Notes: a model not told the origin generated them from the letters alone. DNA of 64,000 bases from Anaerolineae bacterium (GCA_020849765.1 JADLAY010000058.1:1-64000), one strand, 5' to 3'; positions 15,658 to 25,436 are shown, counted from the first letter of the stretch. Numbers and translations are program-made.

Positions 15658-18600
15658 TCATCCCTGCGCTTCACCGTCCGCGGGGGCTTCGCCCTCGGCG
15701 GGCGTCTCCGGCGGCACGAACGGCGGGAAGCGCAGCACGCGCCCGGCACCGCTGTCGACCACGTAGACGCTGCCGTCATCGCCGACGGTGACACCGGCGC
15801 TGACCTGGAACTGGTTCGTGCCCAGCGGCGCATCGCCCGGCTGGCCGAACGAGCCGACGCAATCGCCCTGGGTCGTGTAAACGAGCACGCGCCCGGCGTC
15901 AGGATCGCTGACGTACAGGTAATCGCGCGCCTCATCCAGCGCAATGTACGGGCGGTTGCCGACGTCGGTGTACCAGCCGCGCACCTGGAACTCGTACTGC
16001 GGGTTGCCGTCCAGGCCGAAGACGCTGATGCGCCGGTTCCACGTGTCGGCGACGAACAGCCGTCCGTCAGAACTGATAGCGAGACCGCTCGGCTCGTTGA
16101 GCTGGCCGGGGCCACCGCCGCCGCTGCCGATATCGCGCAGGTAATTGCCCTCGAGATCGTAGACGCGGACGCGCTTATTGCCCGTGTCGGCGACGTAGAC
16201 GTTGCCGCTGCCATCGACCGCCACGTCACGCGGCCCCCAGAAGCCGTCGATCGGCTGGAACGGCGCGTCGTAGCCGAACTGCCCGGCCTGCCCCCATCCG
16301 ACGACGGGCACGCCCTGGTCATCCAGCACCTGGATGCGGTAGTTCCACGTGTCGGCGACGACGACACTGCCATCCGGCGCCACGGCAACGCCATTCGGGC
16401 GGTTGAAGGCGCCGGTCGCGCCGCCTGCGGAGACGTAATCCGCCACCGGCACGCCGTCCGTCGTGAAGACGGCCACGCGGTTGCCGAATTCGTCGGCGAC
16501 GTAGACCAGCCCGTCCTCGCCAATTGCGATGTCGATCGGATGGTTGAGGTTGCCGCTGTCCGGCTGATCGAACACCAGGTCGGCGCTCATTGGCAGCCAG
16601 TTGGCGACGCACTGATTGACGGCCGTCGCTTCTTCGGCGTTCTGTGCCAGCGCATCGCCGACGCCGAGCGACCAGATCTGCGCGGCGACGTCCTTACGCA
16701 CATAGAACGACATCGTCTCGCTGACCGGCCAGTTGGTCAGGCTGTAATCGCCGCCGGTCGCCTGGCCGTAGGCGCTGTAATCGCGCGACCACCAGATGTC
16801 GAGCAGGCCCTCGCGCAGTTGCGCCGAGAGCGGGTTCGCGCCGGAGAAATCGACCACGTTCTGCACGCGCTGGGCGTTGAGGCCGAAGTAGTCCTGCATC
16901 GGCCACCACATGCGCGTGTAATCGAAGCGGACGTAGCGATCTTCAAGCAGCGGCTCGACGCGCGCCCGAATGTCGGAGCTGGCGTAAACGGCCACCGCCT
17001 CGTTGAGCGTGTTGGGCGACGGATCTTGCCCGAAGTAGGTCGCGTAGCGCAGATGGCGGAAGTACCAGCTTGCGGGCCATGCGTTGCCACCCCAGGCGAA
17101 GCGGATGTCCATGCCGTTGGTCGTGCGGCGGCTGATGTCTTCGATCTGATCCATCATCAGGCGCCAGCCGGGCGCACCGTGCGCATAGACGAGGAACTCG
17201 TTGGCGCGGTCGTAGTTGATGAACGAGGCCATCCAGGCGGCGCGGAAGGTCAGCAGCGCCAGGAATGTGAACACGGCCACGCCGATCATGTGCCGCAGAT
17301 GCAGACCGCCAGTGATGCGCCGCACGCGCCAGATGACGTAGCCGAGCACGAGGACGACGGCGATCGCTGCCAGCCAGGCGCCCGTTTCGGAAAGCTGCGT
17401 TTGCATCAGGCCGAAGATGTTGCGCCCGACCAGCAGCGGCTGAATCACCTGGAAGGCGGCGACGATCAGCACCGGCACCAGCAGCAGATAGAGCCAGCCG
17501 CGTTTGAAGAACTTCGACCAATCCGTGTGCGTGAAGACGGTGCCGAAATACCACGCCGCCAGAAACATCATCGGGACGGTCATGTGCGTGCCCAGCCAGG
17601 GCATCTTCTCGCCCGCCAGCGTGTAGGCGACCAGATTGAGCACGGCCAACCAGGCGAAGAAGGCCACGAACGGCACGCGCTTGAGCCACAGTTGGCTCTT
17701 GCGCTCGCGCATCTCCACCGTGCCCGGCAGCATGGGGGATGCGGTCGTCATGGCCGGTGTCTCAGTCAGCATCGGATTCGAGTCGGCGGTGTCCAGTTCG
17801 GAGCGGCGATGCTGCTCGTCGATCAGGTCGAGCGTCTCGATCTCGTCGTGGCGGAAGCGCCAGAAGCCGACCATCCCGGCCAGAATGGCCAGGACGCTGC
17901 CGATCAGCGGCAGGAACTCGTACATCGGCAAGACGATGATCTGATAGTAGTAATTCGGCTGGCTGCCGCGCCGGGTTGCCTGTTCGCCCAGCCAGTAGCC
18001 GAGGCTGCCGATCACGCCCGTCCAGATGCCGTTCGGGTTGGTGAACATGGTCGTGAAGAAGAAGACGAACGGAATCCAGAAGCAGGCCGCGACGATCAGC
18101 CAGCGGCGCCAGTTCCAGACGCAGCCGACGACGATCGCAATCGCCAGCAGCGGCAGGCCGGAAAGCACCGCTCGCTGCACGCCGAGCGTGGAATAATCTT
18201 TTGGATTACCCCCGGCCAGGACGATGATCACCGGGGTCAGCCAGGGCAAGAGCAAACTGCCCATCAAGATGAGCATGTCCAGTTCGCGGAAGCGGTAAAG
18301 CGTGCGCCACCAGCCCGCCTGATAGGTGTAGAGCACGCCGATGATGATGATGCCCGCCACCACCCAGGCGGCGATGATCGGCACGTCGCTGAAGGTGGTC
18401 GTCTGTTCGACGGTCGTGTCTTCGCCGGGCGTCTCCGGCACGGTCGCCTGCGCGCGCGCCGGTTGGAACGACAGCTCTTCGATGTAGATGAAGCCCAGGC
18501 AGACGACCGACGCCAGCAGCAGCAGCGCGATCATCTCGGCCCAGCGAATGCGCGCAAAACCGCGGCGGAAGGCCCACAGCACCGTCGCGATTACGGTGCC

Positions 18601-19515
18601 GACCGCGACAACCGTCAGCAGCAGCGTCCAGTTGACGAACGCCGCCACGTCGATGGAGATCGGGCTGCCCTGGAACAGCAAACTGATCTGCGATGACAAC
18701 TGCGCCAGCCGGTCATCGAGCGTCGGGTACGGCTGCAGCGCGATGTTGAGGATGACGTACATCACGATCGCGATCGTGCCGCCGAGCAGCACCGACAGGA
18801 TGATGAAGTGGAAGAGCGAGCGCGATGGCACCTTGCGGACGTGCTGGTACAGGCGAACGACCCAGAACAGGGTCAGGAAGCTGCCGAAAATGGCGATATA
18901 GATGAAGCCGGTCTCTTTCGACCCCATCATGAACAGCATGGCGGCCGCACAGATGTAGAGCCAGCGCGCCCTGCGCCTCAAATGCCGCGGCCCGTCGAGA
19001 TACATAAAGAAGCAATAAATCATGACGAAGGCGTAAAAGATATTTGGCGTGTCCTCGCGGATGTAGCGGTTGTAATACATCCAGATCGGTGAGATCAGCA
19101 GCATGAGCGCCAGCAGCAGCGCGCCCCATTTGCCCAGCCAGCGGCGGAACAGCAGCGGGAAGCCCGCCGTCATGATCACGCCCAGCACGGCGGGGTAGAT
19201 GCGCGCCGTGAAGTCGTTATCCCCGAACAGCGCGTAGAAGAAAGCCGTCACGTGAAACAGGATCGGCCCGTGCATGAGCGGCGTGTGCTGGAAGACGCCG
19301 GTCGTGTACAGGTTGTACGAGAACTGCGTGTGCAGGCTCTCGTCGTGGCTCATCACGCGGTCGCCCAGGATGTAGAAGCGCGTGAAGATCGCCAGCACGA
19401 GGATGGCGATGTAGGCCACCGCCTCCCAGTTGAGGGTGATGCTCCCCAACAGGTTGGTGCGGCTGGCGCTGCGCGGTTCCGGGCGAATGTTGGGCGAAGG
19501 CAGAATTGCGCTCAT
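15658..19515 (-). CDS. GT-C membrane glycosyltransferase fused to a six-bladed NHL propeller (TIGR03663-like)
   Basis: This 1285-residue protein's N-terminal two thirds is a polytopic dolichol-mannosyltransferase-like GT-C enzyme with about 14 or more helices. The catalytic acidic motif MSHDESLH sits in the first outer loop (near 50) and YIREDTPN in a later one; both are typical of TIGR03663-type proteins. A soluble middle segment (about 760-960) follows, then six NHL repeats (about 975-1270) of the pattern GxxxxPxGVAV-DGSVYVADTxNxRI. GT-C enzymes use polyprenyl-phosphate sugars to glycosylate proteins or lipids outside the membrane. It lies upstream of the PBP-like gene and downstream of the sigma/anti-sigma pair, on one strand. 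Confidence 0.88.
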   Translation of the reverse strand: MSAILPSPNIRPEPRSASRTNLLGSITLNWEAVAYIAILVLAIFTRFYILGDRVMSHDESLHTQFSYNLYTTGVFQHTPLMHGPILFHVTAFFYALFGDNDFTARIYPAVLGVIMTAGFPLLFRRWLGKWGALLLALMLLISPIWMYYNRYIREDTPNIFYAFVMIYCFFMYLDGPRHLRRRARWLYICAAAMLFMMGSKETGFIYIAIFGSFLTLFWVVRLYQHVRKVPSRSLFHFIILSVLLGGTIAIVMYVILNIALQPYPTLDDRLAQLSSQISLLFQGSPISIDVAAFVNWTLLLTVVAVGTVIATVLWAFRRGFARIRWAEMIALLLLASVVCLGFIYIEELSFQPARAQATVPETPGEDTTVEQTTTFSDVPIIAAWVVAGIIIIGVLYTYQAGWWRTLYRFRELDMLILMGSLLLPWLTPVIIVLAGGNPKDYSTLGVQRAVLSGLPLLAIAIVVGCVWNWRRWLIVAACFWIPFVFFFTTMFTNPNGIWTGVIGSLGYWLGEQATRRGSQPNYYYQIIVLPMYEFLPLIGSVLAILAGMVGFWRFRHDEIETLDLIDEQHRRSELDTADSNPMLTETPAMTTASPMLPGTVEMRERKSQLWLKRVPFVAFFAWLAVLNLVAYTLAGEKMPWLGTHMTVPMMFLAAWYFGTVFTHTDWSKFFKRGWLYLLLVPVLIVAAFQVIQPLLVGRNIFGLMQTQLSETGAWLAAIAVVLVLGYVIWRVRRITGGLHLRHMIGVAVFTFLALLTFRAAWMASFINYDRANEFLVYAHGAPGWRLMMDQIEDISRRTTNGMDIRFAWGGNAWPASWYFRHLRYATYFGQDPSPNTLNEAVAVYASSDIRARVEPLLEDRYVRFDYTRMWWPMQDYFGLNAQRVQNVVDFSGANPLSAQLREGLLDIWWSRDYSAYGQATGGDYSLTNWPVSETMSFYVRKDVAAQIWSLGVGDALAQNAEEATAVNQCVANWLPMSADLVFDQPDSGNLNHPIDIAIGEDGLVYVADEFGNRVAVFTTDGVPVADYVSAGGATGAFNRPNGVAVAPDGSVVVADTWNYRIQVLDDQGVPVVGWGQAGQFGYDAPFQPIDGFWGPRDVAVDGSGNVYVADTGNKRVRVYDLEGNYLRDIGSGGGGPGQLNEPSGLAISSDGRLFVADTWNRRISVFGLDGNPQYEFQVRGWYTDVGNRPYIALDEARDYLYVSDPDAGRVLVYTTQGDCVGSFGQPGDAPLGTNQFQVSAGVTVGDDGSVYVVDSGAGRVLRFPPFVPPETPAEGEAPADGEAQG

Positions 19516-19532
19516 GGATCGTTTCGCAATCT

Positions 19533-20075
19533 TCAGGGTGTATCGGTCGCAATAGTCGTCGGCGCATCGTTACGCACGATGGCGGGTGTGGCAAGTCGGT
19601 CGCTGCGCAGCGAGGGCGCATAAGAGGCCAGGCTGGGACCGGCCTCCGGCGTCGCCATGGCGACGTGGCGCACGATCCCTTCCGTCACCTCGGTCTGCGT
19701 TTGCGGCGTTGGCGGGACGGGCAGCGCGCGCGCCTGCTGGGCGGCGAAGCGCCAGGGCAGCACGATTGCCAGCACCATCATCGCCAGCGCCAGGCTGTAA
19801 CGCATGCGCCAATGGCCGTAGGCCGGGCGCGCCGGACGCATCTCCGCCTGGATGCCGCGCCAGACGCGCGCCAACTGCAGTGCATCCGGCACGCCGATCA
19901 CCGGCATGGTCGCGCGCAGTTCATCGTCGACATCGCGCATCTGGCGATAATAGGCGTAGCAAGCCGCGCAGCCATTCAGGTGCAGATGGACGCGGCGGCG
20001 GCGCCGGATCGGAAGTTCTCGGTGGATGTAGGCCGGGATGTCCCCCCGGCAGCGACGGCAGGTGTAGGTCTTCAT
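19533..20075 (-). CDS. Anti-sigma factor-like zinc-finger membrane protein
   Basis: This protein of about 180 residues has an N-terminal Cys/His cluster ending in HLHLNGCAACYAYY, the HxxxCxxC motif of zinc-containing anti-sigma factors. A basic linker, one membrane helix (YSLALAMMVLAIVLPW) and a Pro/Thr-rich extracytoplasmic tail follow. Such proteins hold an ECF sigma factor at the membrane. The ECF gene is directly upstream on the same strand (83-base gap). An extra CRRC near the start could help bind zinc. The start may instead be at 20102; neither ATG has a good Shine-Dalgarno. Confidence 0.8.
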   Translation of the reverse strand: MKTYTCRRCRGDIPAYIHRELPIRRRRRVHLHLNGCAACYAYYRQMRDVDDELRATMPVIGVPDALQLARVWRGIQAEMRPARPAYGHWRMRYSLALAMMVLAIVLPWRFAAQQARALPVPPTPQTQTEVTEGIVRHVAMATPEAGPSLASYAPSLRSDRLATPAIVRNDAPTTIATDTP

Positions 20076-20158
20076 GACGCAATTGCCCAGCTCATGTGCC
20101 AACGTGATGTGTTTGCGGACGTTCCAGTATGTTTAGTTCTCATCACGCGGCGGTCACT

Positions 20159-20812
20159 TCAATAACTCAACAACTCTTCCAATAGATGAGCACCGGTCGG
20201 GCGCAGCATGCCGCCGAGCGCCTCGGTCGCCAGCCGCACGCGGCTTTCCGCCGTCTTGGCCGGGCATTCCATCACTTCGGCGATCTCGCGGTAGGTCAGC
20301 CCGTGCCCGTAACGCAGGACGATGGCCTCGCGCAGCCGCGGCTGCAGGCGGCTGAGCGCCTTCTGCAGAGTCGCGCGCGCGTCGCTGTGGGCATAGGCGG
20401 CTTCCGGCGACTCGCCCTTGGGCGCCGTCAGCGGGTTGTGCAGTAGGGTCGCGATATCCAGCAGCGGCACCCGGTTGCGCCGGTACAGATTGCGGCAGCG
20501 GCAGATGGCAATCGTGTAGAGCCAGGTCTTGAACGCGGCCTTCGACGGATCGTAGCGGCGCAGATTCTTGAATGCGTAGACGAACGCATCCTGCGCGATG
20601 TCTTCGGCATCGTCGCGGTTGAGCAGCAGGTTGTAGCACAGGCGGTAAACGCCCGCCGCGTACAATTCGTACAGCGCCGAATAACCGGCCTGTTCCCCGC
20701 TCAAACACGCGGCGATATGCCCTTCACTGATTTCCTGTAAGGTTGGCTCCGATGGGTTCAAACGCCACGTCTCCACAGGGTGGTTGCCTTTGCCGAACGA
20801 TGCTGTATACAC
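20159..20812 (-). CDS. ECF-type RNA polymerase sigma factor
   Basis: This 217-residue sigma factor has region 2 (ALYELYAAGVYRLCYNLL, DAEDIAQDAFVYAFKNL, FKTWLYTIAICRCRNLYRR) and region 4 (LQKALSRLQPRLREAIVLRY, then the HTH LTYREIAEVMECPAKTAESR). It probably directs transcription of envelope genes, since the anti-sigma gene, the glycosyltransferase and the PBP-like gene follow on the same strand. The start is GTG at 20812. A GGAAGTT element 10 to 16 bases before it resembles an ECF -35 box, but a promoter there would leave almost no leader. Confidence 0.9.
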   Translation of the reverse strand: MYTASFGKGNHPVETWRLNPSEPTLQEISEGHIAACLSGEQAGYSALYELYAAGVYRLCYNLLLNRDDAEDIAQDAFVYAFKNLRRYDPSKAAFKTWLYTIAICRCRNLYRRNRVPLLDIATLLHNPLTAPKGESPEAAYAHSDARATLQKALSRLQPRLREAIVLRYGHGLTYREIAEVMECPAKTAESRVRLATEALGGMLRPTGAHLLEELLSY

Positions 20813-20965
20813 AAGGATCGCATAACTTCCTCACAAATCTCAATAGGGAGCTTGCCCGCTAGCCCACATAACCGACGAATTGGCGACGAGGGCATAGTCT
20901 TTCATGTGGTTGTAAGTCGGGCGATGCTACACTTACAGTTGTGATATGTTGTAGGGCGAGCGGTT

Positions 20966-22228
20966 ATGCAGCATAGAAATCCACAGAAGAAATTGATCGA
21001 CCTGGAGCATCAGGTTGCCATCCTGACACGCCTCTCTGAAGTCAGCACGGTGATTAATTCGACCATGCGCCTGCAGCCGCTGCTGGCGTCGATCATGGAC
21101 ATCGCCGCCGACATCACCAATGCCGAAGCGGCGTCAGTGCTGCTGTGGGAGCGCAAGAGCAACACACTCCGTTTTGCCGCGACGACGACCGAAGGCGGCA
21201 GCGGCGACAGCCTGATCGGCCAGGTGGTGCCGCTGGATAACAGCATCGCCGGGACGGTGCTGCGCGAGCGTACCGTGCTCGTCGTCAACGACGTGCGCCA
21301 GGACCCGCGCCATTACCGCAAGATCGACGACAGCACCGCCTTCCAGACGCGCTCGGTGCTCGGCGTGCCGATGACGTCCAAGAACCGCGTGATCGGCGTC
21401 CTGGAAGCGATCAACCGGCGCAAGCTGCCGTGGACGGCGGACGACGTGCACTACCTGTCGATCCTGGCGGCGCAGGCGGCGGTCGCCATCGAGGGCACGC
21501 AGTTGGTCACGCGTTTGCGCCGGGCCAACGACGAACTGGCCAAGCTCGACCAGCTCAAGAACGACTTCATCGCCGTCGCCTCGCACGAGCTGCGCACCCC
21601 GCTCGGCATCATCATGGGCTACGCCAGCTTCCTGCAAGAATCGGGCAATCCCGAAGTCAACGATCTCGCCTCCAAGGTGGTGGGCAGCGCGCTGCAACTG
21701 CGGCGCATCATCGAAGACCTGACCAACCTGCGCTACCTGCAAACCAACGAGACCGACCTCGTGCGCCAGACGACCACGCTGGACGAACTCGTCAACGAAC
21801 TGATGGCCGACGTGCGCCCGCTGGCCGAGGCCAAGGGCCACCGGCTCGACGTACAGATCGTGCCCGGCATCCGCATCACGGTCGACCGCGGCTGGATGAG
21901 CATGGCGATCAGCAACCTGCTGCTCAACGCGATCCGCTTCACGCCGGACGGCGGTGTCATCACCGTGCGCGGCGAGATCACCAGCCAGCGCGAGGCCATG
22001 CTCAGCGTGCGCGATAACGGCATCGGCATCGAACGCGACAAGCTCGACAAAATATTCGAAAAGTTCTACCAGGTCGAAGATCACATGACGCGCCACCACG
22101 GCGGGTTGGGTGTGGGGCTGAGCATCGCTCAGGGGCTGGTCGAGGCGCACGGCGGACGCATCTGGGCGGATAGTGTCGGGCTGAATCAAGGCGCGACCTT
22201 CACCATCGCTCTGCCGCTCGCACCGTAG
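20966..22228 (+). CDS. GAF-domain sensor histidine kinase
   Basis: This 420-residue cytoplasmic kinase has no membrane segment. A GAF domain occupies residues 30-180 and ends in AAQAAVAIEGTQL; a short coiled linker leads to the dimerisation helix with phospho-acceptor His207 in ASHELRTPLGI. The HATPase domain (about 310-420) has NLLLNAIRFTPDGG (N box), VRDNGIGIERDKLDKIFEKFYQ (G1/F) and GGLGVGLSIAQGLVEAHGG (G2). The GAF domain probably senses a soluble ligand or redox state. No response regulator lies next to it, so its partner is encoded elsewhere. Confidence 0.93.
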   Translation: MQHRNPQKKLIDLEHQVAILTRLSEVSTVINSTMRLQPLLASIMDIAADITNAEAASVLLWERKSNTLRFAATTTEGGSGDSLIGQVVPLDNSIAGTVLRERTVLVVNDVRQDPRHYRKIDDSTAFQTRSVLGVPMTSKNRVIGVLEAINRRKLPWTADDVHYLSILAAQAAVAIEGTQLVTRLRRANDELAKLDQLKNDFIAVASHELRTPLGIIMGYASFLQESGNPEVNDLASKVVGSALQLRRIIEDLTNLRYLQTNETDLVRQTTTLDELVNELMADVRPLAEAKGHRLDVQIVPGIRITVDRGWMSMAISNLLLNAIRFTPDGGVITVRGEITSQREAMLSVRDNGIGIERDKLDKIFEKFYQVEDHMTRHHGGLGVGLSIAQGLVEAHGGRIWADSVGLNQGATFTIALPLAP

Positions 22229-22232
22229 CTAA

Positions 22233-22262
22233 TTGCGCTTACCCGCGCGATTACGGTATGCT
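22233..22262 (+). promoter_or_regulatory. Candidate promoter of the metal-dependent hydrolase gene
   Basis: TTGCGC (22233-22238), 18 bases and TATGCT (22257-22262) lie 82 bases before the hydrolase start. The same -35 hexamer occurs in the rRNA promoter and the AAA+ ATPase promoter of this window. The spacing and the -10 match are only fair. Confidence 0.35.
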
Positions 22263-22343
22263 AGCGTGCCAACGATCTCTCGGCGCAGAACGCCAGCGGT
22301 CGCCTGACGCACGGCGATTTAAGTCCCCAGAAGGAGCGTTTTC

Positions 22344-23033
22344 ATGTCGATTAGTTTTACGTGGCTGGGTCACTCGGCCTTCACCATTGAGATTGATGGG
22401 CACAATGTGCTGGTCGATCCCTTCTTGAGCGGTAATCCGGTCGCGACGGTGGCACCGGCCGACGTCAACGCGGAGATGATCTTCCTCTCACATGCCCACG
22501 GCGATCATTACGGCGATACGGTCGACATCGCCAAGCGCCTGGGCATCAAGGTCGTCGCCAACAACGAGATCGCCAACTACATCGCCAAGCTGGGCGTCGA
22601 AACCCACGGGCATAATCCGGGCGGCAGCTTCGATCACGGTTTCGTCACCGCCAAGTGGACGGTCGCCTTCCACAGTTCGTCATTCCCGGACGGCACCTAC
22701 GGCGGCGAACCGAACGGCTTTATCCTGACCGGCAAAGACAGCGGCATGAAACTCTATTTTGCCGGCGATACGGCGCTTTTCTCCGACATGGCTCTGATCG
22801 GCGATCACGACATCGACGTCGCTTTCCTGCCGATTGGCGATAACTTCACCATGGGCATCGAAGACTCGGTCAAAGCCGTGCAGTTCATCCGCCCGCGCTA
22901 CGTCGTGCCGATGCACTACAACACCTTCCCGCTGATCAAGCAGGATGCTAACGCCTGGGCGCAGCAGGTGAAGGACGAGACGACGGCGATCCCGGTCGTC
23001 GTGCCCGTCGGCGGCAGTTACACGCTTGAGTAA
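22344..23033 (+). CDS. Metal-dependent hydrolase, UPF0173 (MBL-fold) family
   Basis: This 229-residue metallo-beta-lactamase-fold protein begins TWLGHSAFTIEIDGHNVLVDPFLSGNP and has SHAHGDHYGDTVDIAK, the HxHxDH metal-binding motif, near residues 50-65. A later aspartate (FAGDTALFSDM) and histidine (YVVPMHYNTFP) complete the metal site. Family members are numerous and mostly uncharacterised. AGAAGGAG lies eight bases upstream of the ATG. It is flanked by the histidine kinase and a secreted protein gene, and is probably monocistronic. Confidence 0.92.
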   Translation: MSISFTWLGHSAFTIEIDGHNVLVDPFLSGNPVATVAPADVNAEMIFLSHAHGDHYGDTVDIAKRLGIKVVANNEIANYIAKLGVETHGHNPGGSFDHGFVTAKWTVAFHSSSFPDGTYGGEPNGFILTGKDSGMKLYFAGDTALFSDMALIGDHDIDVAFLPIGDNFTMGIEDSVKAVQFIRPRYVVPMHYNTFPLIKQDANAWAQQVKDETTAIPVVVPVGGSYTLE

Positions 23034-23125
23034 GTATCGCGCTTCTGTGCATGCGCCAAAATTGAGCTAAGCCCCGAACGTTTTCTCCAACGCGATGGGC
23101 CGGAACGATAGATTCAGGAAGAACC

Positions 23126-25423
23126 ATGCGTATCTTGAGCATCCTGATCCTGATGTTGCTCCTGGTGAGCCCTGGACTCGCTCAAGATGCTTCGGGTGAG
23201 ACTTACCAATTTCGCAGACCCGGCATCGCGGAATATCTTGCTGGCGTGTCCGCGATTCTCGACCTTGAAGCAGCACGGCCTGACGGCATTAGCCGCGATC
23301 TGATGCTGGCTCTCGATCAGGAGATCGAACAATTCTACGGGGACGGGCTGGCAGAAGCCGACACCGCAACCATCTATCACGTCTTCGATAAGCTCTACGA
23401 CTGGGACGGCGGCTGGCTGAATCGCCGCCAATGGGTCAGCGCCCTGGTCAGATCATGGCTGCGTGAGAATCGGATCGATTTATCCCAACTACCCAACATC
23501 AGTAGCGATGAATTGGAGCTTGAACTGGCTGTCGAGCCCTTCGACTTCAATGTGGATGGTCAGCCGGAGTTCATCATCAACGTCGCCTGGCGTGATGTTG
23601 CATACAGGGACATTCTGATCCTCGACGACGAACTCAACCTTATCCCAATTGAGGTACCGTGGTTCGGCTGCTGCTATCACGACACAAGCGTTCAGAGCGG
23701 CGGGCTGAAGGTCGAGCGGCGCGAAGACATCAATGCTGATGGCCTGCCGGAATGGGTACTGGTGCGCGGCGGCGTCGGTGGCAACCACCTCAACAGTGGC
23801 TACCTGATCATCCTCGCCTGGCGTGATGGTCAACTGGTTGACCTGGCACATGCCGATGAACGCGATAGAGGCCCGAATACGCTGAGCTTCGAAGAGGGCG
23901 CGGCGGGCAATCAAGACACACTCGCCAGAACAGTCACCTGGAAATTCGAGGATGTGGATGGTGATGCGGCGTTGGAGATCATCCAGACGCAGGATTTCTT
24001 CGATAATTGGGATTGTCACCTGCAGGAAGCCCGGATTTTCGACTGGAGCGGAGCCCAAGACCGCTATGTGATGGATGGGCGACATTACGACTACGCCGAC
24101 GACACGCCCGGTTGTCAAACGCGCTTTGCCCAGCAAGCGATGTGGGATGGCGACTGGGGCACGGCGATTGGAGACTTCGAGCACGCCCTTGCCTTAAACA
24201 CCACGGCTGAAGATGCGTATTGGACTCAGCACTTTGCGACCTACGCCCAGGCGCGGCTGGCCATCGCTTATGCGCTTGTCGGGCGGCGGCAGGATGCCGC
24301 GGCGCTGCTTGATCGGTTAAGTGCAGATCCGTTTGTCCGCGTGCTTAAGGACGCCTTCTCAGATCAGAATGCCTACAGCCTTTGCGCCGCAGCTTTCGAA
24401 TATTTTGATCGGTTTAAGCCATGGGATGAGGCTGCTTATTATGGCGTCACCCGTGATATCGTCGTGCCGATGACCGCGATCGCGGCGCCCACGCTTGATC
24501 CCGTCAGAGCAGGCTGCGACGTTCGCGCTCTGCTCGAAGACAGCACTTACTTCGACCCTGTGTACGGCGACACGCTCGATGCCTATCTTGCGCATCACGG
24601 CATCCCTGTCGCTCAGAAGCTGACCTTTGATCTCAATAATGATGGCTATGACGAGTGGTTGGTCATTCCTGAAGGGCCTGTCAGGTTGGCGCTTTTCTAT
24701 GCGCGTTATTGCCGTGGAGCCTGTCTCTATCGAGGCACTGTGCTCGATATGCGGTCACCCGATGAACGCGGTGTCGAGATCGGCACCCATCCGTTGCCTG
24801 ATGGACACCAGGCTCTGGCGGTCTATTACTTCGACTGGACACTACGAGAGCTGCAAGAGAATTGGTGGCGCTACGACCTGCCCAGCTACGGCTGCGCTAC
24901 GGACGATCAAGTTCAACGTGCGGGGCGCGGTTATACGCGCCTGTATCGCCTGGATGATGGCGCTATCGACCTCATATTGGATGCTCCCTTATGCCTGAAT
25001 GACCATCTGGAGACCTTGTTCGCTGCGGACAATCGGCAGTTCAACGGCTGGCACGTGATCGATGGCGCAGCCTATCCTGCCGTCTATACGTGGAATGATA
25101 CTCTGCACGAGTACGTCATTACCTCCGTCAATGCGCCGGAAGCGCAAGCATCCGTTCAGACAGATGAAGGGCTGAATGACGCTTATGTCGCCGTCTCATA
25201 TGGTAGTGATGACGAAGAGATCCGCATCCTCGAACACATGGTGGAGGATGCCGCAGTTCAAAGCCCCGATGTCAGCGTCGCCCGCTATCTGCTGGGCGTG
25301 CTCTACGAAGGGCGCGGTCGCTTCGATGATGCCCTGACACAATATGCGACTGTGTTCGAAAGCGCCCCCGATTCGCCGTGGGGTCAGCTCGCCCGGCTGC
25401 ACCTTGAAGTAAGTTCGCCTTAA
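23126..25423 (+). CDS. Secreted repeat protein with DxNxDG motifs and TPR-like C-terminus
   Basis: This 765-residue protein has an N-terminal signal peptide (ILSILILMLLLVSPGLAQ). At least four Asp-rich loops recur: DFNVDGQPEF, DINADGLPEW, DVDGDAALEI and DLNNDGYDEW. These resemble the calcium-binding loops of FG-GAP/VCBS-type repeats. Tetratricopeptide-like helices follow each half (WDGDWGTAIGDFEHALALN; the final YEGRGRFDDALTQYATVFE). I know no family for the whole protein. It is probably extracytoplasmic and calcium-dependent. The codon use looks less GC-biased than that of its neighbours. Confidence 0.72.
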   Translation: MRILSILILMLLLVSPGLAQDASGETYQFRRPGIAEYLAGVSAILDLEAARPDGISRDLMLALDQEIEQFYGDGLAEADTATIYHVFDKLYDWDGGWLNRRQWVSALVRSWLRENRIDLSQLPNISSDELELELAVEPFDFNVDGQPEFIINVAWRDVAYRDILILDDELNLIPIEVPWFGCCYHDTSVQSGGLKVERREDINADGLPEWVLVRGGVGGNHLNSGYLIILAWRDGQLVDLAHADERDRGPNTLSFEEGAAGNQDTLARTVTWKFEDVDGDAALEIIQTQDFFDNWDCHLQEARIFDWSGAQDRYVMDGRHYDYADDTPGCQTRFAQQAMWDGDWGTAIGDFEHALALNTTAEDAYWTQHFATYAQARLAIAYALVGRRQDAAALLDRLSADPFVRVLKDAFSDQNAYSLCAAAFEYFDRFKPWDEAAYYGVTRDIVVPMTAIAAPTLDPVRAGCDVRALLEDSTYFDPVYGDTLDAYLAHHGIPVAQKLTFDLNNDGYDEWLVIPEGPVRLALFYARYCRGACLYRGTVLDMRSPDERGVEIGTHPLPDGHQALAVYYFDWTLRELQENWWRYDLPSYGCATDDQVQRAGRGYTRLYRLDDGAIDLILDAPLCLNDHLETLFAADNRQFNGWHVIDGAAYPAVYTWNDTLHEYVITSVNAPEAQASVQTDEGLNDAYVAVSYGSDDEEIRILEHMVEDAAVQSPDVSVARYLLGVLYEGRGRFDDALTQYATVFESAPDSPWGQLARLHLEVSSP

Positions 25424-25436
25424 CGACCGATCACGT

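Noticed and set aside
15643..18696. A 1017-codon open frame on the plus strand opposite the glycosyltransferase-NHL gene.
   Set aside because: It is rich in Arg, Asp, His and Gln with no domain, and runs antisense to a gene with clear membrane and NHL motifs. Long open antisense frames are expected in GC-rich DNA.
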